Shown piece after piece: positions 17,943-26,861 of a stretch of DNA of 64,000 nt (the first letter of the stretch is position 1; each line of letters starts with the position of its first letter). The notes under the pieces are model-generated. The model ran no database searches. It saw only the letters and a list, made by a program, of their open reading frames with translations, and was not told the DNA's origin. Source of the stretch: CAVVJA01 sp963809815 (GTDB lineage Bacteria; Actinomycetota; Actinomycetes; Mycobacteriales; Jatrophihabitantaceae); assembly GCA_963809815.1 (NCBI GenBank), contig CAWELM010000024.1:186001-250000 (forward strand), given 5' to 3'. A program made the translations under genes and the position numbers.

Positions 17943-19511
17943 ATGGTGTTTCGATCGTCATATCTTCCAAGCGCGCCAGCGAGCACCCCGCTCACCTGGA
18001 TCGGAGCTGCCGTTCCGCCAGGTAAGGCCGATATCGAGGCGTTATTCGGGGGCGTCCTCAATGGCCATTTTGGGCTGCGGTCCGGCGGTATCGAGCGTCG
18101 GTCGCTGGTTTGCCTGGACACCGCGGACTGGCGACTGAGGCGCGCCGGACTCGATCTTGTGTACGTCGAGCGGGACGGCCTCCTCGCCCTGTCTAGCCCA
18201 GACAGCGGGCGCATTGAACAGACGGTCGGGCGCTTGCGGTGGCCAGCGGTCATCAACGGTATTCCGGCCGGGCCGGTTCGTGATGAGCTCAGCGGCCCGG
18301 TCTGGATACGCGCGCTGCTTCCTATCGCCAAGGGGCGCCTCGTCGGCCTGAGGTTCTCCGTCCTGAACGAGGACGCGAAGACGGTCGCCCGGCTCGTGTG
18401 GTGGGACGGATCGCTACAGGCCCCCGGGCAAGCCGCACTTCCAGCCCGAGTCGACATCGAGTGCTTGCGTGGGTACCAGAAGGATGCGGGGGAGGTTATC
18501 CGGCTGCTTCGCGCCGGCGCGCCCCTTGGGTCGACGAGCGGCTCATGGCTGGACGACATGCGCGGCACGGCTGGCGTTGTACCAATCAGCGCTCAGCGGT
18601 TCGAGATGCAGCCGGACCAGCCGGCGGACCTTGTCGTCGCGGAGGCCTTGCTTGCCTACTTGTTCGATCTGGAGGCGAATGTCGCCGGCGTGATCGGCGA
18701 CGTCGACACCGAATACCTGCATGACTTGCGAATAGCGATTCGCCGAACCAGATCGATCGTCAAGTTGCTCGGTGACGTCTTGCCCGAGGGCCTCGCGGAG
18801 CGGATGGCCCCCGAGTTCCGGTGGTTGGGGCAGGTCACGACACCCGCGAGAGATCTCGACGTGTATCTGCTCAGCGTTGACGAGCTGGCGGCGAGTGTGA
18901 GCAGACCGGATGACCTCGATCCATTCGCGGAGCACATTCGCGGCCAGCGGGCGCTCGCGTATCGAAATCTCGTTCGCGCATTGCGGTCCCGGCGATTCAG
19001 CAGCCTCTGTCAGGTCTGGCGAGCGGAACTGGAGTCCGTCGTCGCGGCACCGGCATGGCACCAGCTCACCGCTTCGCAGCTCGCCGACGAGCGGGTGCGG
19101 CGCATCTTCCGCAAGGTGCGCAAGCGAGCGAGCCTCATCGACGCCGACTCACCCGCGGAGGAGGTGCACGCACTTCGGAAGACCTGCAAGGAGATGCGGT
19201 ACCTCGTCGAGTTGTTCAAGCCGCTGTGCGCACCGAAGGCCTACAAACAGGTCATCCGCGACTTCAAGGATCTGCAAGACATACTTGGCGAATTTCAGGA
19301 TAACGAGGTGCAGACTGCGGCCGTGCGTGTGTTCGCACAGGAACTGATCGACGGCGGTGCGGTCAAAGCTGGCACGATCCTCGCCATGGGCGAACTATGC
19401 GGCCGATTCGACGCCAGCCAACGTGTCGCGCGGGACGAACTAACCGCCCATCACGATGCCTACCTCGGCACGCAGGCGGCACGGCACGTCAAACGGCTGG
19501 TACTGCGCTGA
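17943..19511 (+). CDS. CYTH-CHAD domain protein (polyphosphate-binding type)
   Basis: The 522-residue protein (539 if a TTG at 17892 is used) has a degenerate N-terminal CYTH-like domain (IERRSLVCLDTADWRLRRAG). A C-terminal CHAD domain follows from about residue 220 (VAEALLAYLFDLEANVAGVI) with the conserved basic helices YLHDLRIAIRRTRSIVKLL, EVHALRKTCKEMRYLVELF and VIRDFKDLQDILGEFQDN. CHAD domains bind inorganic polyphosphate through such His/Arg/Lys residues and can localise to polyP granules. The CYTH part lacks the usual EXEXK pattern, so catalysis is doubtful. Its TGA overlaps the CTG with which the ParA-like gene appears to start. Confidence 0.85.
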   Translation: MVFRSSYLPSAPASTPLTWIGAAVPPGKADIEALFGGVLNGHFGLRSGGIERRSLVCLDTADWRLRRAGLDLVYVERDGLLALSSPDSGRIEQTVGRLRWPAVINGIPAGPVRDELSGPVWIRALLPIAKGRLVGLRFSVLNEDAKTVARLVWWDGSLQAPGQAALPARVDIECLRGYQKDAGEVIRLLRAGAPLGSTSGSWLDDMRGTAGVVPISAQRFEMQPDQPADLVVAEALLAYLFDLEANVAGVIGDVDTEYLHDLRIAIRRTRSIVKLLGDVLPEGLAERMAPEFRWLGQVTTPARDLDVYLLSVDELAASVSRPDDLDPFAEHIRGQRALAYRNLVRALRSRRFSSLCQVWRAELESVVAAPAWHQLTASQLADERVRRIFRKVRKRASLIDADSPAEEVHALRKTCKEMRYLVELFKPLCAPKAYKQVIRDFKDLQDILGEFQDNEVQTAAVRVFAQELIDGGAVKAGTILAMGELCGRFDASQRVARDELTAHHDAYLGTQAARHVKRLVLR

Positions 19512-20272
19512 ACACGATCGCCTCATACAACCTCAAGGGCGGCGTTGGTAAGACGACTGCCGCCGTGAATCTCGCCTACTTGTCGGCGAGGGACAATCGG
19601 CGGACGTTGTTGTGGGACCTCGACCCGCAAGGCGCCGCGACCTACCTGTTCCGCATCCGCCCTCGCGTCAAGGGCGGGAGTCCGAAACTTGTCCAGCAGT
19701 CCCGACCATTGCTCGATGCGGTCAAGGCCACCGACTTCGAAGGCCTGGATCTGCTCCCGGCCGACTTCACATACCGGCATATGGACATCGACCTCAACGA
19801 GCGCCCCAAACCGGAGCGGACACTGCGCCGGTTGTTGCAGCCGCTCGAGGAAGAGTACGACCTTGTCGTTCTCGACACGCCGCCGAGCATGTCTCTCGTC
19901 TCGGAGAATGTGCTGAACGCTTCCGACGTCGTTCTGGTACCGCTGATCCCGACCGTGCTTTCGGTCCGCACGTTCGAGCAACTCAGCGGCTTCGTCGCCG
20001 AACTCGACGGCCGAGTACCCGTCATACGCGGGTTTTTCTCCATGGTCGATCGCCGGCGTCGCCTCCACCGCGAGATCTTGGCCGACCTTCCGCTGCAGCA
20101 CGCACAGGTCAGCTCGATAGCCGTACCGTCCGCGAGCAACGTCGAGCAAATGGCCGTGCGGCGGGCACCCGTCACCGCTTTTGCGCCCCGAAGCCCAGCG
20201 GCGATCGCATATCTCGAGCTCTGGGCCGAGATCAGTGACCTGCTCGCGACGCGCTCATCCGCCGCTGAATGA
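19508..20272 (+). CDS. ParA/MinD-like ATPase coupled to the CHAD gene
   Basis: The ~254-residue product reads NTIASYNLKGGVGKTTAAVNLAYLS, a deviant Walker A (KGGVGKTT), then LLWDLDPQGAATYLFR (Walker A'-like Asp) and LVVLDTPPSMSLVSENVL (Walker B). This is a complete ParA-type dimerising ATPase. No ATG, GTG or TTG lies at the right place; the family's N-terminus maps to CTG at 19508, which overlaps the CHAD stop as CTGA. There is no partner parB or parS nearby, so chromosome or plasmid partition is unlikely. ParA-like proteins also position cargo such as carboxysomes, and the coupled cargo-binding candidate here is the CHAD protein. That role is inference. Confidence 0.85.
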   Translation: MNTIASYNLKGGVGKTTAAVNLAYLSARDNRRTLLWDLDPQGAATYLFRIRPRVKGGSPKLVQQSRPLLDAVKATDFEGLDLLPADFTYRHMDIDLNERPKPERTLRRLLQPLEEEYDLVVLDTPPSMSLVSENVLNASDVVLVPLIPTVLSVRTFEQLSGFVAELDGRVPVIRGFFSMVDRRRRLHREILADLPLQHAQVSSIAVPSASNVEQMAVRRAPVTAFAPRSPAAIAYLELWAEISDLLATRSSAAE

Positions 20273-20278
20273 TTGCCC

Positions 20279-20728
20279 CTAGGTCAGGGCAAAGACCGGG
20301 TGTTTGGGCGCGATAGCTGCGATCTCCTCGTCGCTCGACTGCCCGCTCACGCCCTCGAAGAAGACACCGACCTCCGCCTTCCACTTCTTCAGATAGGCCC
20401 GCAAGAGCGGCACCTTGTCGCCATCAGCGACCTCGATGGCATGCCGCTGCTCGCGCCGCGAGCCGAGCAGCAACGTGAGCTCACCGTTCGCAGCGCGGAC
20501 GTTGCGGACCCATTCGCCGGTGCCACGTGCGGACACGAGGTAATCGCGGCCTTCGTAGCGCAGCAGATTGACCGGCACTTTTCGGGGCTCGCCGCTCTTG
20601 CGGCCTTTGACCTCGAGGACCCGGCTGCCCCACACGCTGACCCCGAGGCGGGTTAATCCGGCGACGGCGCGGTTCGCCACGTTGCGAGTGAACCACCCTG
20701 GCTTACGGTAGTGAGGCTGCCCGGCCAT
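20279..20728 (-). CDS. Deazaflavin-dependent nitroreductase family protein
   Basis: The 149-residue protein is of the DDN / F420H2-dependent oxidoreductase family with a split beta-barrel. Signatures are SRVLEVKGRKSGEPRKVPVNLL, YLVSARGTGEWVRNVRAANG and the C-terminal AIAPKHPVFAL. Mycobacterial relatives reduce quinones and nitroimidazoles using F420H2. The start is ATG of MAGQPHYRKPGWF. It is convergent with the ParA-like gene, six bases apart. It supports F420 use by this organism. Confidence 0.9.
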   Translation of the reverse strand: MAGQPHYRKPGWFTRNVANRAVAGLTRLGVSVWGSRVLEVKGRKSGEPRKVPVNLLRYEGRDYLVSARGTGEWVRNVRAANGELTLLLGSRREQRHAIEVADGDKVPLLRAYLKKWKAEVGVFFEGVSGQSSDEEIAAIAPKHPVFALT

Positions 20729-20836
20729 AGGTCGACCTTAGCCCGACCCGCATCGACCACAGCCCGATTCGTATGCATAGTCCGTCGCTCCAACAACGGG
20801 ATATGCATACCGTCAGCGAAATACCGGTCGGGAGCG

Positions 20837-21694
20837 CTACGACCAGGACTGGACGCGCTTCTCGATCGTCTCCCGCATGTACCGGCTCGATTCGTGGGCG
20901 CGCTCTTCCCAGGCGAAGACGCATACGGTCATGATGCCGTCGAACTTCATCCGCCCGAGCGTGGCGAAGAACTCATCCCAGTCGACCTCGCCCTGCCCGA
21001 TGTCGAGATGCTGGTGGATCCGGGCGGTCGAACCCGGTGGATTGACGATGTACCGCAAGCCGGACGACGCCCGATGGTCGAAGGAGTCGGCAACGTGTAG
21101 GTGGGTCAGCAGGTCACCGGCGTACTCCATCACGCCGGTAATGTCGCCGCCCATGTGGAAGGTATGCGGGGCGCAGTAGAGGAAGCTGACGAGTGGGGAG
21201 TCGATCCCGCGGACCATGTCAACGGCGGTCTTGCCGTCCTCGACAAAGTCGTCCGGGTGCGGCTCGAGCCGCAATTCCATTCCCTCGCGTTCGAAGATCG
21301 GCAGCAGCTCCTCCATCGATCGCCAGAACTGCGCTTCGCTCTGGCTGGCCGCCTCAGGCCGACCGTTGAACTCCGAATTCATCACCCGGCAATCGAGGTC
21401 CACGGTCAGCTGAATGGCTCGCTTCCAGTACCGCACCGCGGCCTGGCGCTCGTCCTCGTCCGGTCCGGACCACCGGTACAGCGGCAGGTGGGTTGCGATC
21501 TCGACGCCGGCGGCGTCCAACGCGCGCTTGAACTTCGAAACGATATCCCGGTTCGCGCGTGGATGCAGGAAGAACGGTGTGAAGTCCTCGCGCGGCGACA
21601 GCTCGACATACCGATAGCCGAGGTCCGCGACCAGACCGGGTAATTCCAGCAGCGGGGTCGTCCGGAACATGTACGGATCGAGGGCGAGCTTCAC
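20837..21694 (-). CDS. Sugar phosphate isomerase/epimerase, IolH-like
   Basis: The 285-residue TIM-barrel protein is of the xylose-isomerase-like (AP endonuclease 2) family. It has LRLEPHPDDFVEDGKTAVDMV and THLHVADSFDHRASSGLRYIVN, with His, Glu and Asp metal ligands. In actinobacterial inositol clusters such a protein is called IolH and probably isomerises or epimerises an inosose. It is the last gene of the minus-strand inositol operon, 39 bases after iolG. Its exact reaction cannot be read from sequence. Confidence 0.8.
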   Translation of the reverse strand: MKLALDPYMFRTTPLLELPGLVADLGYRYVELSPREDFTPFFLHPRANRDIVSKFKRALDAAGVEIATHLPLYRWSGPDEDERQAAVRYWKRAIQLTVDLDCRVMNSEFNGRPEAASQSEAQFWRSMEELLPIFEREGMELRLEPHPDDFVEDGKTAVDMVRGIDSPLVSFLYCAPHTFHMGGDITGVMEYAGDLLTHLHVADSFDHRASSGLRYIVNPPGSTARIHQHLDIGQGEVDWDEFFATLGRMKFDGIMTVCVFAWEERAHESSRYMRETIEKRVQSWS

Positions 21695-21733
21695 AGCGAT
21701 TCCTCTCGTGCGGTGCAGCCCGCCCGCGGCCGG

Positions 21734-22750
21734 TCAGGTGCTGGCGGCATACAAGGAGGGTCGGTCGGGTAGCTGAACCGTGACCCGGGTATTCGTTCGA
21801 CGGGCTTCTAAGGCCGCGTCCGAGACTACGGCTGCCGCGTACCCATCCCAAGAACTCGGGCCGAGCGCACCGCCGGAGCGGGCTGCGTCGATCCATTCTT
21901 GGAATTCCACGTCATATGCGCGAATAAACCGCTCCCGCCAGTCGGTCGGTACGCGATTGACGATTCCGCCGTTGAGCCGCAGGGTGACCGGGCTGGCCTC
22001 ACCGAGTGCTACGGTGCCATTTTCGCCGACGACCTCACCGCGAATGTCGTACCCGTAGCGAATGTTCACGGAGATCTCGACGTCGACGAGGATGCCGCTT
22101 GCCATCTCCAACAGCAGGATGAGCGGGTCGGGAAGGTCGCCGCCGTTGCGGCTTCGGCGCGGGCTGAGCGTCGCGGTCGCGACGATCTCCTCGCCGAACA
22201 GCCATCGCACCATGTCGATTTCGTGGACTGCGGTATCGGTGATCAGCGAGTTGCTGTCGTAGTAGGCCGGCACGCTCGGATTGCGGTGCGTGCAGTGCAT
22301 CATCAGCGGCAGGCCGATCGTCCCCGTGTCGACCGAGGACTTCAGCGCCCGATAGGCCGCGTCGTACCGGCGCATGTAGCCGACCTGAACGAGGCGTCGT
22401 CCGGTGCCAACCTCCGCCTCGAGAATGCGCAAACATGCGCGCTGTGTGGTGGCGAGAGGCTTCTCGCAGAACACCGGCTTTCCGGCGGCAATCGACGCGA
22501 GAACGTACTCCTCGTGCGTGGGCCCCCACGAGCAGACGACGATCGCATCGACCTCACTGTCATTGATCAGGGCCTGACCGTCCGGATGGACCAAGGCGCC
22601 GCCCGGAATACTCGCAGCGGCCGCCTTGGCCATCTCGACGTCCACGTCCGTCACAGCGACTACGGTCGACCCGGACAGCACTCGCGTCAGTCGACGGATA
22701 TGGTCCTTCCCGATCATCCCCGTGCCAATGACGCCGACTTTCAACGCCAC
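21734..22750 (-). CDS. iolG: Inositol 2-dehydrogenase (Gfo/Idh/MocA family)
   Basis: The 338-residue protein starts with a Rossmann motif (VGVIGTGMIGKDHIRRL) and has the family's EKPLATTQRACLRIL, in which Lys of EKP is catalytic. THRNPSVPAYYDSNSLITDTAVHEIDM carries the His/Asp substrate-site residues. It oxidises myo-inositol to scyllo-inosose with NAD+, the first catabolic step. The start is GTG at 22750, nine bases after AAGGAGG; longer in-frame extensions run into the upstream gene. It sits behind a sugar ABC transporter, consistent with uptake followed by oxidation. Confidence 0.9.
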   Translation of the reverse strand: MALKVGVIGTGMIGKDHIRRLTRVLSGSTVVAVTDVDVEMAKAAAASIPGGALVHPDGQALINDSEVDAIVVCSWGPTHEEYVLASIAAGKPVFCEKPLATTQRACLRILEAEVGTGRRLVQVGYMRRYDAAYRALKSSVDTGTIGLPLMMHCTHRNPSVPAYYDSNSLITDTAVHEIDMVRWLFGEEIVATATLSPRRSRNGGDLPDPLILLLEMASGILVDVEISVNIRYGYDIRGEVVGENGTVALGEASPVTLRLNGGIVNRVPTDWRERFIRAYDVEFQEWIDAARSGGALGPSSWDGYAAAVVSDAALEARRTNTRVTVQLPDRPSLYAAST

Positions 22751-22811
22751 GCTTGATGTCCCTCCTTCATGAACTGAAGATGATCGACGCCAATCGGATA
22801 GTCCCGGGCTC

Positions 22812-23702
22812 TCAGCTGGTGGTGCCGGTGCCAATGTCGGCGGCCATCTCGTGCCCGATGGCGCTGGTCTCCGTGTCGCCTTCCTGCTCCAATTCGTGAG
22901 CAAGTTCCTCCAGCTCGGCCCCACCAGCCATCATGCCCGTCAACTCGGCCAGGCTAATATCCGATTTGTCGAAGTCACCGAGGCTCTTCCCACGTTTGAG
23001 CAGCAGGAAGCGGTCTCCAACCGGATACGCATGGTGCGGGTTGTGCGTGATGAAGATGACGCCGAGGCCCTTATCCCGCGCCTGGAGAATGTACCTGAGG
23101 ACCACTCCGGATTGCTTGACCCCGAGCGCTGAGGTTGGCTCGTCGAGAATCAGCAGCCGCGCGCCGAAGTGCACCGCGCGCGCGATAGCCACGCATTGTC
23201 GCTCGCCGCCGGACAGCGTTCCCACGGGCTGGTCTGGATCGCGAATGTCGATGCCCATATCGTGCATCTCTTCGCGGGTGATCTTCTTTGCCTTCTCCTT
23301 GTCGAACCGTTTTAGGGGCCAGAATCCCTTCCTAGGCTCCGAACCGAGGAAGAAGTTCCGCCAGATCGCCATCAATGGCACCATGGCCAGGTCCTGGTAA
23401 ACGGTGGCGATTCCCACGTCCAGGGCATCTCTTGGCTCGTGGAACTGTACTGGCTTGCCGTCCATGAGCAGTTCGCCCTTGCTTGGTTGATGGACGCCGG
23501 ACAAGATCTTGATGAACGTGGACTTACCGGCGCCGTTGTCGCCAAGCACACACGTCACCTTTCCTGCCCGCACCGTGGTCGAGATGTCGGACAGTGAAAT
23601 GACGCTGCCGAACGTTTTGGTCACGTTTCGGATCTCGAGCATCGGCGTGTCAGAGTCTGACTCTGCCGCCGGCGGCGGCTGCTCGGTGACCTCGACACTC
23701 AT
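22812..23702 (-). CDS. Sugar/inositol ABC transporter ATP-binding protein
   Basis: The 296-residue ATPase has one nucleotide-binding domain: Walker A GDNGAGKST, Q-loop VYQDLAMVP, signature LSGGERQ, Walker B RLLILDEPTSALG, and switch His in FITHNPHHAY. Most sugar-specific RbsA-type subunits have two such domains (~500 residues), so this is the single-domain FrcA type, acting as a homodimer. The C-terminal ~40 residues are acidic (ELEELAHELEQEGDTETS). It lies two bases downstream of the permease gene and drives uptake of inositol by inference from context. Confidence 0.9.
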   Translation of the reverse strand: MSVEVTEQPPPAAESDSDTPMLEIRNVTKTFGSVISLSDISTTVRAGKVTCVLGDNGAGKSTFIKILSGVHQPSKGELLMDGKPVQFHEPRDALDVGIATVYQDLAMVPLMAIWRNFFLGSEPRKGFWPLKRFDKEKAKKITREEMHDMGIDIRDPDQPVGTLSGGERQCVAIARAVHFGARLLILDEPTSALGVKQSGVVLRYILQARDKGLGVIFITHNPHHAYPVGDRFLLLKRGKSLGDFDKSDISLAELTGMMAGGAELEELAHELEQEGDTETSAIGHEMAADIGTGTTS

Positions 23703-23704
23703 CG

Positions 23705-24763
23705 CTATCTCCTACCCTGTGTGGCGAGACGACGTACGAATTGGTTGGCCAGCACTGCGAGCAGCAGCATGGCGCCGACGAACGTCTTGAACCAGTCCGA
23801 ATTCCAGTTGGCATACACGATGCCGGACTGCGTCATTCCGAAGATCAATGCGCCGAGTGAGGCGCCGATAACCGAGCCATAACCGCCGGTGAGCAGGCAG
23901 CCGCCGATGACCGCGGCGACGATGTAGATCAGTTCCTGGCCGATACCGACCTGTGCCTGGATAGTGCTGAACCTGATGAGTTGCGTGTTCCCAACGAACC
24001 ACGCCATCGCCGAGGTCAGCATGAATAGCGTGATCGTCGTACGAGCGGTCGGGACGCCGACGTTCTTGCTGGCATTTGGATCACCGCCGGAGGCGAAGAT
24101 CCAGTTCCCAAACCGAGTCTGGGTCAGCAGCCACGAGCCGATGATGGTGAAGATTATCCACCAGAGGATCGCGATCTGGAACTTATGGCCACCAATCGAG
24201 ATCGTGCTACCGAAGATGTTCTGCAACGCGTGGTAGCCCGGTACCAGGTTGAGATTGCTGACCTGCACCGTATTGGTGACCTGTTTGGTTACGCCCAGGT
24301 TGATGCCCTGTAGGGCAAGGAACATGCCCAGCGTGATGATGAAGCTGGGCAGGCCGGTGCGGGTCACCAGGAACCCGTTGATGAATCCGATGAACAACAA
24401 CAGGCACAAGCTCACCACCATTGAGGCGTAGACATTCAATCCCCAGTACGTGGTCATAATGCCGGTAGCCAAGCCCGCGGTGCCGACTTGCACGCCGGCG
24501 GACAGGTCGAAATGCCCGCCAATCATCAACAGCGATATGGGGACAGCCATCAGGCCGACGGTGGACGCACCGTCCAACCAGTTCGCCGCACCTTCCATGG
24601 ACCGGAATACGTCCGACTCGAACGAGAAGAACACGAAGATGACGATGACGCCAACGAGCGCGCCGAATTCGGGCTTGACGAGGAGGCGCCGGGCCAGGCT
24701 GACCCGCGCGACCCGTTCGTCCGGTTGCGGCTGGGCGGGCGGGCGTTCGAGGGTGGTGGTCAT
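23705..24763 (-). CDS. Sugar/inositol ABC transporter permease
   Basis: The 352-residue membrane protein has about nine or ten hydrophobic segments and the signatures of the branched-chain/ribose (RbsC-like) permease family: GGHFDLSAGVQVGTAGLA, GLPSFIITLGMFLALQGINL and IYIVAAVIGGCLLTGGYGSV. It forms the transmembrane channel of the importer, as a homodimer. The ATG overlaps the TGA of the substrate-binding-protein gene by four bases. Confidence 0.9.
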   Translation of the reverse strand: MTTTLERPPAQPQPDERVARVSLARRLLVKPEFGALVGVIVIFVFFSFESDVFRSMEGAANWLDGASTVGLMAVPISLLMIGGHFDLSAGVQVGTAGLATGIMTTYWGLNVYASMVVSLCLLLFIGFINGFLVTRTGLPSFIITLGMFLALQGINLGVTKQVTNTVQVSNLNLVPGYHALQNIFGSTISIGGHKFQIAILWWIIFTIIGSWLLTQTRFGNWIFASGGDPNASKNVGVPTARTTITLFMLTSAMAWFVGNTQLIRFSTIQAQVGIGQELIYIVAAVIGGCLLTGGYGSVIGASLGALIFGMTQSGIVYANWNSDWFKTFVGAMLLLAVLANQFVRRLATQGRR

Positions 24764-25764
24764 CGGGTACCTGCCGCGGCGAGCTTGAGGACTGCTGCTG
24801 CGTTGTCCTTGGTGATCAGGTTAGGGCCGGTGAGGACGGGTAGGCCGCCGCCGAGCACGTTCAAATTCGCCTTGTACTGGGTGAGCATCACCACCGCAAT
24901 GTAACCCTGGAGGTACGGTTGCTGATCGACTGCGAACAGGATCTTGCCGTCTTGGACGGCCTTCGCAACATCGGCGTTCAGGTCGAACGTGGCCAGCTTC
25001 GCTGTGCTGTTGGCCCCGGCAATGGCCGCCTCGGCCACGCTCGCGACCTGCGCCCCGAGGGTGACGACACCGTCAATCGACTTGTCGGCTTGCAGCTTCG
25101 CTTGGATGAGAGACTGGGCGCCGGGCAGGTTGTTGTTGTCGACCTGCAGGTTTGTCACGGTGCCACCGAGGGTGGATTTCACGCCTGCGCAACGCTGCTC
25201 CAGAGCGACATTGCCGGCTTCCTGGACAACGCAAATGACGCTCTTGACGCCAGCCTGCTTTAGGCCGGTGCCAACGGCCTGTCCCGCGACGGTCTCGTCT
25301 GACCCGAAGTGCGACAGCGCGCCGTAGGCCTTCGATTGTGCCTGGCCAGAGTTGATCGTGACGACCGGTATGCCGGCGGCAACCGCACGCTGAACAGCTG
25401 CCTTGAGCGCCTCCGGATTTGCCATCGAGACAATGAGTCCATCCGGCTTCTGGTTGACTGCGGCATCAATCAACTGCGACTGTTGCGTCGGATCGCCGTT
25501 GCTCTGATAGGTAAAGTCGTCGCCCATATCCTTGCCGGCCTGTACACCGCCGGCTTTCACGATGCTCCAGAAAGAGTCACCGGCGCCGCCATGGGTGACC
25601 ATAGCGATCTTGTAGTGATAGCCGCCGGCTCCGCCGCCACTCTTGTTGTGCTGGACATTCACGGAGTTGGCGCTGCTGCAGGCCGACGCTACGACAGCGG
25701 CCGCGACGATGGGCACACCCCATCGCAGCCTTGATGCGATCGATCGGAATGGTGCCGATGTCAT
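24760..25764 (-). CDS. Sugar/inositol ABC transporter substrate-binding lipoprotein
   Basis: The 334-residue protein has a basic, hydrophobic leader ending at VVASACSS, so Cys 29 is a plausible lipid-attachment site. The mature part is a periplasmic-binding type 1 (RbsB/IbpA-like) protein with KIAMVTHGGAGDSFWSIVKAG, PDGLIVSMANPEALKAAV and a C-terminal hinge typical of inositol or ribose binders. It captures the sugar outside the membrane and delivers it to the permease. It is the second gene of the operon, 28 bases after the iolE-like gene. Confidence 0.9.
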   Translation of the reverse strand: MTSAPFRSIASRLRWGVPIVAAAVVASACSSANSVNVQHNKSGGGAGGYHYKIAMVTHGGAGDSFWSIVKAGGVQAGKDMGDDFTYQSNGDPTQQSQLIDAAVNQKPDGLIVSMANPEALKAAVQRAVAAGIPVVTINSGQAQSKAYGALSHFGSDETVAGQAVGTGLKQAGVKSVICVVQEAGNVALEQRCAGVKSTLGGTVTNLQVDNNNLPGAQSLIQAKLQADKSIDGVVTLGAQVASVAEAAIAGANSTAKLATFDLNADVAKAVQDGKILFAVDQQPYLQGYIAVVMLTQYKANLNVLGGGLPVLTGPNLITKDNAAAVLKLAAAGTR

Positions 25765-25792
25765 GTGTTCGGTCCTTCCCTACGGGAGCTGG

Positions 25793-26755
25793 TTACTGAG
25801 ATGGACTGGACGCGTTGTCCGCGGCGGTTGGCGCTACTGATTCCAGACCGCAGGAATTGAGGTAGATCCGAGTATTCGTCGCGATGGGCAGTGGCACGTC
25901 GAAGTCGACGGGATACATGTCCTGCTCGACCACAACGAACAGGTCAGCCTCGAGCGCTCGCAGCGCCTCGAGAACCGACGGAATGTCGGGAACTCCGGCT
26001 GGTGGTGCGCAGCTTGCTCCCATGGCAACGGCTTGCCCGAACGCGAGGTCGTCCCGCTCCGCCACCGCGACGATGTCCGGATCCATCTGCTTGATGTGGA
26101 CGTAGCCAATCCGGTCGGGGTAGTTGCGGATCAACGCGGGTACGTCGGCCCCCCGGTACGCGAGGTGTCCGGTATCGAGACACAGGGAGACGAAGTGCGG
26201 ATCGGTGTCGTCGAGAAACCGCTCTGTCTGCTCCTGGGTTTCCACGTGGTAGTCCGCGTGTGGATGAAACTGCAGCGTTAGGCCGTACTCCTCGGCAACG
26301 ATCCGACCTAGTCGGTCGACCGCGTCGATCATGGTGCGCCATTCGCCACGAGCTAGCACGGCTGGGGCTAGATAGGCCCCGGTCACGTCGTCGCGATATC
26401 CCGGGACTGGAACGAAGATCAGATGCTTCCCCCCGACGGCCTGCGTCAAAGCTGCGACGCGACGAGTCTGGGCGGCTATAGCAGCGAAATCATTCGGGCG
26501 GTGCAGGCCAGAGAGGCCGTGCATGGTGCCGCCGGCGACCCAGAGCGAACGCTGCGCGAGTTCGTCACTCAACCGACTGGGATCGGTCGGCAGGTAGCCG
26601 TATGGCCCGAGTTCCAACCACCGGTATCCAGCACCGGCGAGCTCATCGAGAAAGCGTTTCCAAGGCGTCTGCCGCCAATCGTCGGCGAACCACACCCCCC
26701 ACGAGTCCGGGCAGCTTCCGAGGCGAAGCCGTCTCAACTCGCCGCCGTTGGTCAC
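25793..26755 (-). CDS. IolE-like inosose dehydratase / sugar isomerase
   Basis: The 320-residue TIM-barrel protein has SCPDSWGVWFADDWRQTPWKRFLDELAGAGYRWLELGPYGYLP, the characteristic N-terminus of inosose dehydratase/isomerase-like proteins in inositol clusters. LTLQFHPHADYHVETQ and FVSLCLDTGHLAYRGAD supply metal ligands. It probably dehydrates scyllo-inosose to the dione used by IolD; an isomerase role (IolI-like) is the alternative. It is the first gene of the minus-strand operon, and the shared operator/promoter lies ~125 bases upstream. Confidence 0.8.
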   Translation of the reverse strand: MTNGGELRRLRLGSCPDSWGVWFADDWRQTPWKRFLDELAGAGYRWLELGPYGYLPTDPSRLSDELAQRSLWVAGGTMHGLSGLHRPNDFAAIAAQTRRVAALTQAVGGKHLIFVPVPGYRDDVTGAYLAPAVLARGEWRTMIDAVDRLGRIVAEEYGLTLQFHPHADYHVETQEQTERFLDDTDPHFVSLCLDTGHLAYRGADVPALIRNYPDRIGYVHIKQMDPDIVAVAERDDLAFGQAVAMGASCAPPAGVPDIPSVLEALRALEADLFVVVEQDMYPVDFDVPLPIATNTRIYLNSCGLESVAPTAADNASSPSQ

Positions 26756-26861
26756 TCTTGACCTCCGTCATCTCGGTTGGGAGCGTAGCCAGTGCCCCTG
26801 CCGCACACGCGGCATCGTTATCGGGTTGTTGCATCTGTAGCAGCGCCGTGCCAGGAGTATG

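Noticed and set aside
19508..20272. ParA-like gene as part of a plasmid or chromosome partition locus
   Set aside because: No parB-like gene or parS-like repeats lie nearby and the gene is coupled to a CHAD protein.
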